A DNA stretch of 14,652 bases from Tepidisphaeraceae bacterium. Its GTDB lineage: Bacteria; Planctomycetota; Phycisphaerae; Tepidisphaerales; Tepidisphaeraceae. A model generated the notes under the pieces. The model was not told the origin of the DNA and did not search any database. It saw only the letters and a program-made list of their open reading frames with translations. The number at the start of each line of letters is the position of its first letter. Position 1 is the stretch's first letter. The position numbers and the translations under genes are program-made. Shown piece after piece: positions 6,740-14,117 of the stretch. Location: NCBI GenBank assembly GCA_025450555.1, contig JANWHF010000332.1:1-14652 (forward strand), given 5' to 3'.

Positions 6740-6819
6740 GAAGCAAACGGCGCTGATCGTAAAGGTGCTTGTCGTAAAGAGGATCGAAAGCTCACCTCCA
6801 GATTTCCGTGGAGCCAGTT

Positions 6820-8010
6820 ATGGGTAAGGATTTGAAATTGCGGGCAAAGTGCGCGGTCGTTTTGACTGCGGCGCTGTTAGCTTTGGGTTGCAAGAAAAAT
6901 AATCAGCAGGCGGCTGGCTTTGGCGCCATGCCGGCGCCGGCGGTCACTGTTACCACCGCAGTTGGGAAGGATGTGCCGTCGTACATTGATGAAATCGGCA
7001 AATGTGCCGCGTTTGAGAACGTGACCGTCATGCCGCTGGTCGGCGGGCAGGTGACGGAGATCAAATTCACCGACGGGCAGGATCTCAAGAAGGGCCAGCC
7101 GCTGTTCACGATCGATCCGCGCCCTTACAAGGCGCTGTGGGACGAGTCCGAGGCGACGCTCAAGAAAGACCAGGCGACGGCGGAAAACGCAAAAGCATTT
7201 GCGGATCGACAGCTCAAGGTATTCAAGCAGAATTCGATTTCGGCGCAGGATTACGACCAGGCGCGGTTCGCCTCCGATGCCGCCGCCGCCGCGGTCGTCG
7301 CCGACATGGCGGCGCGCGATGCGGCCAAGCTCAACTGGCAATATTGCTTCATCACGTCGCCCATCGATGGGCGCGCGGGGCAGCACCAGATCGATCCGGG
7401 AAATGTAGTGAAGGCGAACGAGGGTTCGATGCTGGTCATCCAGCGGATGGACCCGATCTATGCCGACTTCATCATCAGCGAAGGGCAGCTTGGCGCCGTC
7501 CGGGCCAACATGGCGCGCGGTACGCTCAAGACGCTGGTGAGCATTCCATCTGATACCAGCGAGCCGCGCGAGGGCAATCTGACCTTTTTGGATAGTGCCG
7601 TCGATGGCAGCGGCACGGTCAAGCTGCGCGCGACGCTGAAGAACGCCGATCGGCATTACTGGCCGGGCCAGTTCGTGAACATTCGCCTCGTATTGAACAT
7701 CAAGAAAAATGCCGTGCTGGTGCCCAACGTGGCGACGCAGATCAGCCAGAAGGGGCCGTACGTTTACGTCATCAAGCCCGACCAGACTGCCGAGCTTCGG
7801 CCGGTGCAGCTTGGGCAGCGGCAAGGCGACATGGTCGTGGTCGAGCAGGGGCTCAAGGCCGGCGAAACGGTCGTCATCGATGGGCAGATGTCGATCATTC
7901 CCAAATTCAAAGTGCGCGTGATCGCGCCGGAGAAGCCGCAGGATGCGGCGATGCCGGTGCAGGCCAATTCGCAGGATGATTCCGAAGCCGATCAGGGAGG
8001 AAAGTCATGA
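6820..8010 (+). CDS. RND efflux periplasmic adaptor, lipoprotein (MdtA/AcrA-like)
   Basis: A membrane fusion protein that bridges an inner-membrane RND pump and an outer-membrane channel. The 396 residues start with a lipoprotein signal: a hydrophobic stretch ending LLALGC, with Cys24 as lipidation site. A biotinyl-lipoyl-like half follows (GGQVTEIKFTDGQDLKKGQPLFTID, split here as about residues 75-99), then a short alpha-hairpin (about 105-165). The second lipoyl half has ITSPIDGRAGQHQIDPGN, close to MdtA-type PxDGRxG. Then come beta-barrel and membrane-proximal domains to about residue 375 and a polar tail. The start at ATG 6820 is preferred over GTG 6808 because GGAG lies at 6810-6813. The stop overlaps the pump start by 4 nt (ATGA). 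Confidence 0.92.
   Translation: MGKDLKLRAKCAVVLTAALLALGCKKNNQQAAGFGAMPAPAVTVTTAVGKDVPSYIDEIGKCAAFENVTVMPLVGGQVTEIKFTDGQDLKKGQPLFTIDPRPYKALWDESEATLKKDQATAENAKAFADRQLKVFKQNSISAQDYDQARFASDAAAAAVVADMAARDAAKLNWQYCFITSPIDGRAGQHQIDPGNVVKANEGSMLVIQRMDPIYADFIISEGQLGAVRANMARGTLKTLVSIPSDTSEPREGNLTFLDSAVDGSGTVKLRATLKNADRHYWPGQFVNIRLVLNIKKNAVLVPNVATQISQKGPYVYVIKPDQTAELRPVQLGQRQGDMVVVEQGLKAGETVVIDGQMSIIPKFKVRVIAPEKPQDAAMPVQANSQDDSEADQGGKS
7995..8002 (+). promoter_or_regulatory. Ribosome binding site of the RND pump gene
   Basis: GGGAGGAA lies inside the end of the adaptor gene, 4 nt before the ATG at 8007. It is one of the strongest Shine-Dalgarno sites in the window and supports translation from the ATGA overlap. 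Confidence 0.7.
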
Positions 8011-11000
8011 CCATTTCCGAGCCGTTTATTCGTCGGCCCGTCATGACGGTCCTGCTGACAGTGACGATCATCCTCTTTGGCGTGATCGCCTATCGGCAGC
8101 TTCCGGTCAACGATCTGCCGGCGGTCGATTACCCGGTCATTCAGGTGACGGTCGGCTATCCGGGCGCGAGCCCGCAGACGATGGCCAACAACGTCGCCAC
8201 GCCGCTCGAACGCCAGTTCATGCAGATTTCCGGCATCGAGCTGATTACTTCCAAGAGCAGCCAGGGGTTCTGCAGCCTGGTGCTGCAATTTGGCTTGTCC
8301 AAGAGCCTCGACGCGGCGGCGACGGACGTGCAGACGGCCATCTCGCAGGCGCAAGGCAGCCTGCCGCTGGATCTTCCTGCGCCACCGGTTTTGGCCAAGA
8401 CCAATCCCAACGATCAGCCGATCATGTACATCGCGCTGGTCAGCGATTCGGTTACCCAAGGCGCGCTATACGATTATGCCAACACGCAGGTCGGCCAGCG
8501 CATCAGCATTCTGCCGGGCGTCAGCCGGGTGCAGGTCTTTGGCACCAAGTCAGCCATTCGCATCAAGGTCAATCCGTCGGCTCTTGCGATTCGCGGCATC
8601 TCCATCGATGACCTGGCGGCGGCGGTGCAGTCGGGAACCAACTACCAGGGTGCGGGGCAATTCGATGGGCCGCAGAAGACGTTTCTGGTGCAGCCGCACG
8701 GGCAGCTTGAGACGGCCGACCAATATGCAAATTTAATCGTCGCCAACCGCAACGGAGCGCCGGTTTATCTGAAGGACGTATCACAGATCATCGACGGGGT
8801 TCAGGATGAGCGCGTGAACATGCGCTTCTGGGCGCGCGGCATAGGTGCGCCCTCGGCAACCGTTGTCGTGGCGGTCTACCGCCAGGCGGGAGTCAATGCG
8901 GTCGAGGTTTCAAAATCGGTTCACGATCTGGTGCCGATCATCAATGCGGAGCTGCCCAACTCCGTGAAGCTGATGCCGGCCTACGACCGCGCGGTCAGCA
9001 TCGTTCACTCGATCAATGACGTGAAGGCGACGCTGTATATCGCGTTCATTCTGGTCGTGATCGTGATTTTCCTCTTCCTGGGGCGCGCCAAGGACACGCT
9101 GATCCCGGCGGTGGCGCTGCCGATGTCGATCCTGATCACCTTCCTGGTGATGTGGGCGCTGGACTATAGCCTGGACAACCTCTCGCTGATGGCGTTGACG
9201 CTGGCCATCGGGTTCCTCGTCGATGATGCGATCGTGTTTCTGGAAAACACGGTCCGACGAATGGAAGACGGCGAAGGCGCGCTGCAGGCAACCTTCAACA
9301 GCGCCAAGGAAATCAGTTTTACGATTTTGTCCATGACCCTTTCACTGGCGGCGGTGTTTTTGCCGCTGGTGCTGATGCCGGGGCTGATGGGGCGAATTTT
9401 CCGCGAATTTTCCATCACGATTATCGTTTCGATCATCGCATCCGGACTGGTGTCGCTGACACTCACACCATTGATGTGCTCGCGATTGCTGGGCCGGCGC
9501 GGACGCGGCGCGAAGAGAACGTTGATGGAGCGCGTGTCGGGCGCGATCGAGCATCGGGTGCTGTTGGTCTACGGGCGCTCGCTCACCTGGTTTTTGCGAT
9601 ACCGTTACGTTTCGCTGGTGATCTGGTTCGCGTGCATGGCAGGCACGATTTACTTCTTCATGATCCTGCCGACTTCATTCTTGCCCGTGGGGGATAGCGG
9701 ATTTGTCTTTGGATTCATGAAGGGATTGGAAGGCTCCTCGCCACAGAAAATGCGCGAGTACCAGCGGGCCGGCGAAAAGGTGATGCAGGCCAACCCTGCC
9801 GTCGAGACGACCTTCTCGATGACCGGCCTTGGCCAATTCGTTGGATCCAACCAGGGCTTTTTGATCGCGTTCCTCACCGATCGCGATAAGCGCCTGCCAA
9901 TCGACCAGGTCTCCATGCAATTGATGGGCGGGACGTCGAGCGTGCCCGGCATGTTCGCGGCATTTCAGCCGCAGCCGGTGCTCAAGATTGCGACCGGAGC
10001 CGCGGCGCTTCAGCAGGGGCGCTTCAGCTATTCGATCTCGGGCGTCAATCCAAACGAGGTGTACGAAACGGCAAATAAATTGGCCGCCAAGTTTCATGAA
10101 TTTGACGGCTTCGCTTATCCGCCGCAGTCGGACTATTACGATCACACGCCGCAGTTGGATGTGGAGATCGATCGCAATCAGGCCTCCAGCTACGGCGTTT
10201 CGGTGTCGAAGATCGAGAATCTGCTGCGCAATGCCTATTCACAGAACTATCTGTATCTGATCAAGAAGCCCACGGACGAATATCAGGTGATCATGGAAGC
10301 CTCCGACGACGGCCGCGCCCGGCCCGAGGACCTTTCGCTGCTGTACGTGCGGAGTGATGATGGCCAGCGCCTCGTTCCCCTCAACTCCGTGGTTCACTGG
10401 AATTCGAGCCTGGGGCCGCAGGCGGTGAATCACATCAATCAGTTCGCCAGCGTCACCTTCTCGTTCGACATCAAGCCGGGCGTGCCAGTTAGCGCGGCGA
10501 CCAATTTCATCGAAAAGGCCGCCAATGATGTTCTGCCGCTCACCGTTCGCGGCACGCTCCAGGGCGAGGCGCTGACGTTTAAAGAGACGATGTCGAGCCT
10601 GGTTATCCTGATGTTTCTGGCCGTTTTCATCATGTATGTGATTCTCGGCATCCTATATGAAAGCTATCTGCATCCGATCACGGTGCTCTCATCGCTGCCG
10701 GTGGCGCTGGTGGGTGGACTGGCGACGCTGTGGCTGTTTGGTGAAGAGGCTTCGCTGTTTGCCTTTGTGGGCCTGTTCATGCTGATGGGCATCGTGAAGA
10801 AGAACGGCATCATGATCGTCGATTTCGCCCTGCAGCGCGTGGCACATGGTGAAAGCGCTGAAAAAGCGATCCACGACGCCAGCATGGACCGCTTCCGCCC
10901 GATCATCATGACCACGCTTGCTGCGTTGATGGGCGCGCTCCCGATCGCACTGGGCTACGGTGAAGACGGCGGCACGCGACGGCCGCTCGGAATGGTGATC

Positions 11001-11210
11001 GTCGGCGGATTAATCGTGTCTCAGTTCATCACACTTTATATTACCCCGGTGATTTATCTGTTCCTGGAAGATTTGCAGGAGAAGGTGCTGGATCGCACGA
11101 GCTTCTTCCGGTCGAGTCGAGCGCATGCTCATGCGGAAGCGGTGCGGGCGCTACCGATTGAAGAGGGCGAGTTGGTCGCAGTGGGGGATGGGAACGGGAA
11201 CAGTCATTGA
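8007..11210 (+). CDS. RND efflux pump, inner-membrane component (HAE1 family, MdtB/AcrB-like)
   Basis: A proton-driven exporter of hydrophobic or amphiphilic compounds, acting as a trimer in the inner membrane. The 1067 residues fit the usual ~1040. The N-terminus TISEPFIRRPVMTVLLTVTI is the typical first membrane helix. The proton-relay residues are present: Asp406 and Asp407 in TM4 (LAIGFLVDDAIVFLEN) and Lys932 in TM10 (GIVKKNGIMIVDFAL), equivalent to AcrB D407, D408 and K940. FREFSITIIVSIIASGLVSLTLTP is the usual TM5-6 region (quoted in part: SLTLTPLMC). The GIVKKN form and the adaptor's PIDGR loop resemble MdtB/C more than AcrB, so bile-salt-like or other substrates cannot be deduced. There is one pump gene, so a homotrimer is expected. 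No TolC-type channel gene is in the window. Confidence 0.96.
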   Translation: MTISEPFIRRPVMTVLLTVTIILFGVIAYRQLPVNDLPAVDYPVIQVTVGYPGASPQTMANNVATPLERQFMQISGIELITSKSSQGFCSLVLQFGLSKSLDAAATDVQTAISQAQGSLPLDLPAPPVLAKTNPNDQPIMYIALVSDSVTQGALYDYANTQVGQRISILPGVSRVQVFGTKSAIRIKVNPSALAIRGISIDDLAAAVQSGTNYQGAGQFDGPQKTFLVQPHGQLETADQYANLIVANRNGAPVYLKDVSQIIDGVQDERVNMRFWARGIGAPSATVVVAVYRQAGVNAVEVSKSVHDLVPIINAELPNSVKLMPAYDRAVSIVHSINDVKATLYIAFILVVIVIFLFLGRAKDTLIPAVALPMSILITFLVMWALDYSLDNLSLMALTLAIGFLVDDAIVFLENTVRRMEDGEGALQATFNSAKEISFTILSMTLSLAAVFLPLVLMPGLMGRIFREFSITIIVSIIASGLVSLTLTPLMCSRLLGRRGRGAKRTLMERVSGAIEHRVLLVYGRSLTWFLRYRYVSLVIWFACMAGTIYFFMILPTSFLPVGDSGFVFGFMKGLEGSSPQKMREYQRAGEKVMQANPAVETTFSMTGLGQFVGSNQGFLIAFLTDRDKRLPIDQVSMQLMGGTSSVPGMFAAFQPQPVLKIATGAAALQQGRFSYSISGVNPNEVYETANKLAAKFHEFDGFAYPPQSDYYDHTPQLDVEIDRNQASSYGVSVSKIENLLRNAYSQNYLYLIKKPTDEYQVIMEASDDGRARPEDLSLLYVRSDDGQRLVPLNSVVHWNSSLGPQAVNHINQFASVTFSFDIKPGVPVSAATNFIEKAANDVLPLTVRGTLQGEALTFKETMSSLVILMFLAVFIMYVILGILYESYLHPITVLSSLPVALVGGLATLWLFGEEASLFAFVGLFMLMGIVKKNGIMIVDFALQRVAHGESAEKAIHDASMDRFRPIIMTTLAALMGALPIALGYGEDGGTRRPLGMVIVGGLIVSQFITLYITPVIYLFLEDLQEKVLDRTSFFRSSRAHAHAEAVRALPIEEGELVAVGDGNGNSH

Positions 11211-11264
11211 TTTTGGTGTGCATGGAGAGAAGGTTGCGCAAATTCGCCGTGCGCGCCAACCATA

Positions 11265-11324
11265 TCGCTTGGCGGCTTCGCGCCAGTCAGAATAGAGGGG
11301 ATGCAGGCGCGAAGCCGCAAGCGA
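11265..11324. repeat. REP-like hairpin, family B copy 1
   Basis: TCGCTTGGCGGCTTCGCGCC (11265-11284) pairs with GGCGCGAAGCCGCAAGCGA (11306-11324), with one extra G in the left arm, around a 21-nt loop. The right arm shares 18 identical bases with 13685-13702. It lies in the convergent gap after the pump gene. Confidence 0.7.
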
Positions 11325-11378
11325 ATTTGAGCAGTTACCGGCGGCAGGGCGCCGAATGGTGATTGATCGATGCAAACG

Positions 11379-11421
11379 AAAAAAACCGCGACCACGATCT
11401 TTTTAGAATCGCGGTCGCGGT
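11379..11421 (-). terminator. Rho-independent terminator of the 173-aa secreted protein gene
   Basis: Read on the minus strand, ACCGCGACCGCGAT pairs with ATCGTGGTCGCGGT (14 bp including one G-U pair) around a 9-nt loop. A run of seven T follows directly. It lies 46 bp after the stop of the minus-strand gene ending at 11467. It may also stop readthrough from the pump gene on the other strand, although that side has only TTT. Confidence 0.85.
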
Positions 11422-11466
11422 TTCGTTAGTTGAATCTTCGATATCAAATCAGAAAGACGATCTCTT

Positions 11467-11988
11467 CTATTGCTGATTCGGATTCTGCTGCCGGCGGGGC
11501 GCGGTCTTCTTGAGGGTCAGGGTGACCTCGTCGTTTTCGCCTTCCTTGATCTTCACGCGCTTGCGGGCGGTGCCGACGTCGGCTTTGCGGGCCGACAGGT
11601 TGTAATCGCCGACGGGAACATCGGTCAGCGTGCAGACGCCTTTCGCATCGGTCATGCCCTTGGCGACCGGAGGATTGCGGCGGCGGCCGGTCTGATTGCC
11701 CTTGTTGTTATCGCCATTACCGGCTTTTCCGTTCCCGGCATTTCCATTGTCGCCGGGGGCGGCATTCTGCTGCTGCGCCGGCTGTTGCTGCTGCCGACGC
11801 GGCTGACGGACCGTGATCTGCACGTTCGCATCTTCCACCGGCTTACCGTCTTCTCCCACCACCGTAACCTTGATGGTGCCTTTCTTGACCGTTTCCTTGG
11901 CCGAATCATCCGCCCGGGTGGAAGCGCTGAGGCACAAGACGCCGGCGCAGACGATGGCCATGGCCATAAATGACAGGACCTTCCGCAT
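11467..11988 (-). CDS. Exported protein with carboxypeptidase-regulatory-like domain and Q/N/G-rich insert
   Basis: A 173-residue protein. MRKVLSFMAMAIVCAGVLCLSAS with TRA before Asp27 is a signal peptide (shown in part: MRKVLSFMAMAIV), so it acts outside the cytoplasm. TIKVTVVGEDGKPVEDANVQI (about 38-58; key part GEDGKPVEDANV) and MTDAKGVCTLTDVPVGDYNL (about 112-131) are the two halves of a beta-sandwich of the CarboxypepD_reg / transthyretin-like type. They are separated by residues 61-110, which are low-complexity Gln, Asn, Gly and Arg/Lys. The tail is basic and Gln/Asn-rich. The start at 11988 has AGGAG 9 nt upstream and gives a proper signal peptide; the open frame extends to 12063. Function unknown; such folds often serve adhesion or structural roles. 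Confidence 0.8.
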   Translation of the reverse strand: MRKVLSFMAMAIVCAGVLCLSASTRADDSAKETVKKGTIKVTVVGEDGKPVEDANVQITVRQPRRQQQQPAQQQNAAPGDNGNAGNGKAGNGDNNKGNQTGRRRNPPVAKGMTDAKGVCTLTDVPVGDYNLSARKADVGTARKRVKIKEGENDEVTLTLKKTAPRRQQNPNQQ

Positions 11989-12066
11989 GATCAATATCTC
12001 CTCATTTCGGCCGCGCCGTCCCGCCGGACTTGGGCGGATTGAAGTGAATTCCGGGCAAGCCAAACC

Positions 12067-12081
12067 ATTGATTATATCAAT
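12067..12081 (-). promoter_or_regulatory. Extended -10 promoter within a palindrome
   Basis: On the minus strand, TGATATAAT (12079-12071) is a perfect extended -10 element (TG-N-TATAAT). No good -35 box is seen, as is normal for extended -10 promoters. The -10 is enclosed by the inverted repeat ATTGAT-N3-ATCAAT (12067-12081). Transcription would start near 12064, giving a leader of about 76 nt to the secreted protein start at 11988. Confidence 0.45.
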
Positions 12082-12152
12082 TGAATAACGGAATGTGGGC
12101 GCGAATATTGCGGGGGAAAGGGCGCATCGCGGGAGTAGCTCGCTATTTGCCG

Positions 12153-12228
12153 AGGTTAGCCGCGACGCGCCAGCGGAGCGCTTCTCTCAGCGCACGGAGA
12201 AGCGCTCCGCTTCGCGTCGGGGCAACCT
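12153..12228. repeat. REP-like long hairpin, family A copy 2
   Basis: A left arm of 34 nt beginning AGGTTAGCCGCGACGCG and ending GCGGAGCGCTTCTC pairs with a right arm of 32 nt beginning GAGAAGCGCTCCGCTTCGCG and ending AACCT, around a 10-nt loop. Only a few mismatches interrupt it. It shares TTAGCCGCGACGCG-N3-GCGGAGCGC with 6668-6693. It lies between two minus-strand genes, so it could also end transcription of the upstream one, without a U-tract. Confidence 0.75.
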
Positions 12229-12246
12229 GGGCAACCCATGTGCTGT

Positions 12247-13470
12247 TTAATGGGCGAGATCTGATAGCTCGCGCCACAACTCATCCAGATCCAAAGTCAT
12301 GTGCGCGGTGGCCCATCCGCGGTTGGGGGCGTCGTATTCAATTTTAGAAATCTGGGCATGATCGAGCGCGTGGGTGATGGCCTGATCGATGCGGGGGTCC
12401 TGATGACTGGCGTCGCCGAGCGTGAGATGAGCGGTCAAGGGAAGGGCATTGATCTGCGCGCGAATCTGCGCGAGCGCGGCAACTTTCGCGGACCGGGCGG
12501 CTCGCAATAAGCCATTGGGTGATTGGCCCTGTGCTTGTCCATCCAGGGTTAAGCGCGTCCAGGCTGGCGCGATGGTCGGAATAGTTATCGCCGGACGCGT
12601 GGCGATGACGGCCGTTGCCGCGGCGCTGCCGCAGGGATTGGCCATGCGCGCATCGACCTGCTGGTGAAGGTGCTGCCAGTCGGCAGATGCTTTGGGTTTA
12701 GGAACCGATTTCCCGCGCTCCATCGCCCCTTTAAGGACCGGCCACAGATCATCCGGCGCCACGGCAAGCGTCAGGCGCACTTCCAAATTATCTCGAAACT
12801 CGACGGTGGTGACGGGCCGAGTATTCAGCCAGCCCCTCACGATTTCGGCCACTTCTTTGTTGTCGAGCGCATCAGCCAACGTTCGACGATCGTTCCAGGA
12901 GATGGGCTTGAGGCTCTCGATGATGCGATCGACCGCATCCTGCCGGGCGGCTTCAATCGCGCGCTGGCGGCTTTGGTCGCTCACCTGTTGCCAGGAAACT
13001 TGCGAAGGATCGGGGCGAAGTCGAGCGGCACTTCCGGGTGAGGTGCCGGTGCCTATTGCAGAAAAGGATCGGAGTTTCCAGCGCGCCACGCGTTCGCGAA
13101 CGACATCTGGACCGATCGAAATTGCGCCCGGATGTTCGCGGGCCAATTTTTCCAAAGCATCGGCGACCGCGGTACCTTTGATCTCGAGTCGAATCTGCGC
13201 CGTCTGTGGATCGAGCCATCGCGGGCCACCGATCTGCCGCGCGCCGGCGAGGGCTTTATTGAGGGCATCGATGCCGCCGGTGCGATCGATCAGCATCTGA
13301 ACGGTGATGTCCGGCTCGATGTGGGCCGCCAGCACTTCCTGACGGAGGTTGTCCATCGCATCGGATCGAGCGGCATCAACCTGGGGTGGAGCAGGGGCCT
13401 GGGCCAGAGATGAGTTCACCCATCCCCCCAGGGCCAGCAGAACGACCAGCACCCACCATGCATCGATCAT
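12247..13470 (-). CDS. Exported protein of unknown function with three repeated segments
   Basis: I cannot assign a function. The 407-residue product starts MIDAWWVLVVLLALGGWVNS with cleavage expected after SLAQA (residue 25), so it is exported. Three segments look alike: an Ala/Arg/Gln-rich helical stretch, then a strand pair, then an L-x-L-D-x-LW-like ending. The ends are PQTAQIRLEIKGTAVADAL (about 88-106), FRDNLEVRLTLAVAPDDLW (225-243) and WATAHMTLDLDELWRELSD at the C-terminus. The middle copy with AIEAARQDAVDRIIESL resembles LPP20/FlgT-type domains, which is inference only. The frame is open to 13779, but that extension is Arg-rich, crosses a REP-like repeat and has no signal peptide, so 13470 is chosen. 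No clear ribosome site is seen. Confidence 0.75.
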   Translation of the reverse strand: MIDAWWVLVVLLALGGWVNSSLAQAPAPPQVDAARSDAMDNLRQEVLAAHIEPDITVQMLIDRTGGIDALNKALAGARQIGGPRWLDPQTAQIRLEIKGTAVADALEKLAREHPGAISIGPDVVRERVARWKLRSFSAIGTGTSPGSAARLRPDPSQVSWQQVSDQSRQRAIEAARQDAVDRIIESLKPISWNDRRTLADALDNKEVAEIVRGWLNTRPVTTVEFRDNLEVRLTLAVAPDDLWPVLKGAMERGKSVPKPKASADWQHLHQQVDARMANPCGSAAATAVIATRPAITIPTIAPAWTRLTLDGQAQGQSPNGLLRAARSAKVAALAQIRAQINALPLTAHLTLGDASHQDPRIDQAITHALDHAQISKIEYDAPNRGWATAHMTLDLDELWRELSDLAH

Positions 13471-13648
13471 GAACCGGCATTTATATCCGAACGCGCGGAA
13501 TCTCCCACTACCCCAATGCGATCGCCCACACGTCCGGATGCCGGCCAGCACATCAAGTTGGACAGTGATGGGATGAGGGTGGTTAGGGAATTGGAAACGG
13601 GGATTGGAACTTGCGAAGTTATGAGACGCATACTCGCGCCGGTAACGC

Positions 13649-13701
13649 CGCTTGCGGCTTCGCGCAAGCGGGAGGTGTTTCCATGCGCGAAGCCGCAAGC
13701 G
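13649..13701. repeat. REP-like hairpin, family B copy 2
   Basis: CGCTTGCGGCTTCGCGCA (13649-13666) and TGCGCGAAGCCGCAAGCG (13684-13701) are perfect 18-bp inverted repeats with a 17-bp spacer. A competing 9-bp hairpin, CCGCTTGCG-GCTTCG-CGCAAGCGG, lies at 13648-13671. The 18-mer at 13685-13702 is identical to 11307-11324. Confidence 0.8.
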
Positions 13702-13978
13702 ACGCAATGGAGGTTTTTCAATCCACAGCGTCCTCTCAACAATAAATCGGGTCCGAAACGTCATCCGTGAAAGTCCCACTTTTCTATGGATCGGCGCTGG
13801 AAGGAAACACTTCTCAACGCGTCCACTCCACCTAAAACGGAAATTTCGAGTGTTCTCAAGTCATGTATTTGAAATGCCTTGCGTTCATTTATGACATGAC
13901 GAATTCTTGCCCCCCCCGCTAGAACCCCCTTGACCACCATGCGTAGTATGGAGAGTCGGTTCACGCCATGCGGCGCAC

Positions 13979-14007
13979 TTGACAGGCCGTTGGACAGTTG
14001 CTCAAAC
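13979..14007 (+). promoter_or_regulatory. Weak candidate promoter for topA
   Basis: A perfect TTGACA (13979-13984) is followed after 17 bp by TCAAAC (14002-14007), which matches the -10 consensus at only 3 of 6 positions. The leader would be about 100 nt. TATAAA at 14035-14040 is a better -10 but has no -35 at proper spacing. Confidence 0.22.
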
Positions 14008-14117
14008 TGCCGCCCCCCTCGATGGGCGAGGCATTATAAACGGCAAAATCGTCAAGCCCTGACGCCTCAAAGACGATAGGACCGACGCGGCAGCCCCAGC
14101 GGGGCGGCCCGCTTAAT

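Larger units (their letters stand above)
13471..14117. other. 647-bp intergenic region before topA, no gene recognised
   Basis: The region separates the divergent genes for the 407-aa exported protein and topoisomerase I. It holds the family B hairpin, a run of eight C (13910-13917) and a small hairpin CCTCG-ATGGG-CGAGG (14017-14031). The short ORFs in it have no ribosome site or recognisable product. The stretch 13703-13900 shows nothing I can name. Confidence 0.6.

Noticed and set aside
11265..13702. CRISPR array
   Set aside because: The repeated 18-mers are palindromic arms at two distant loci, with no regular spacers and no cas genes.
13471..13779. 103-residue N-terminal extension of the 407-aa exported protein
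   Set aside because: Arg-rich, runs through the family B hairpin and would bury the signal peptide.
13761..13964. 67-aa minus-strand frame in the topA upstream region
   Set aside because: No ribosome site, no homology recognised, and atypical composition.
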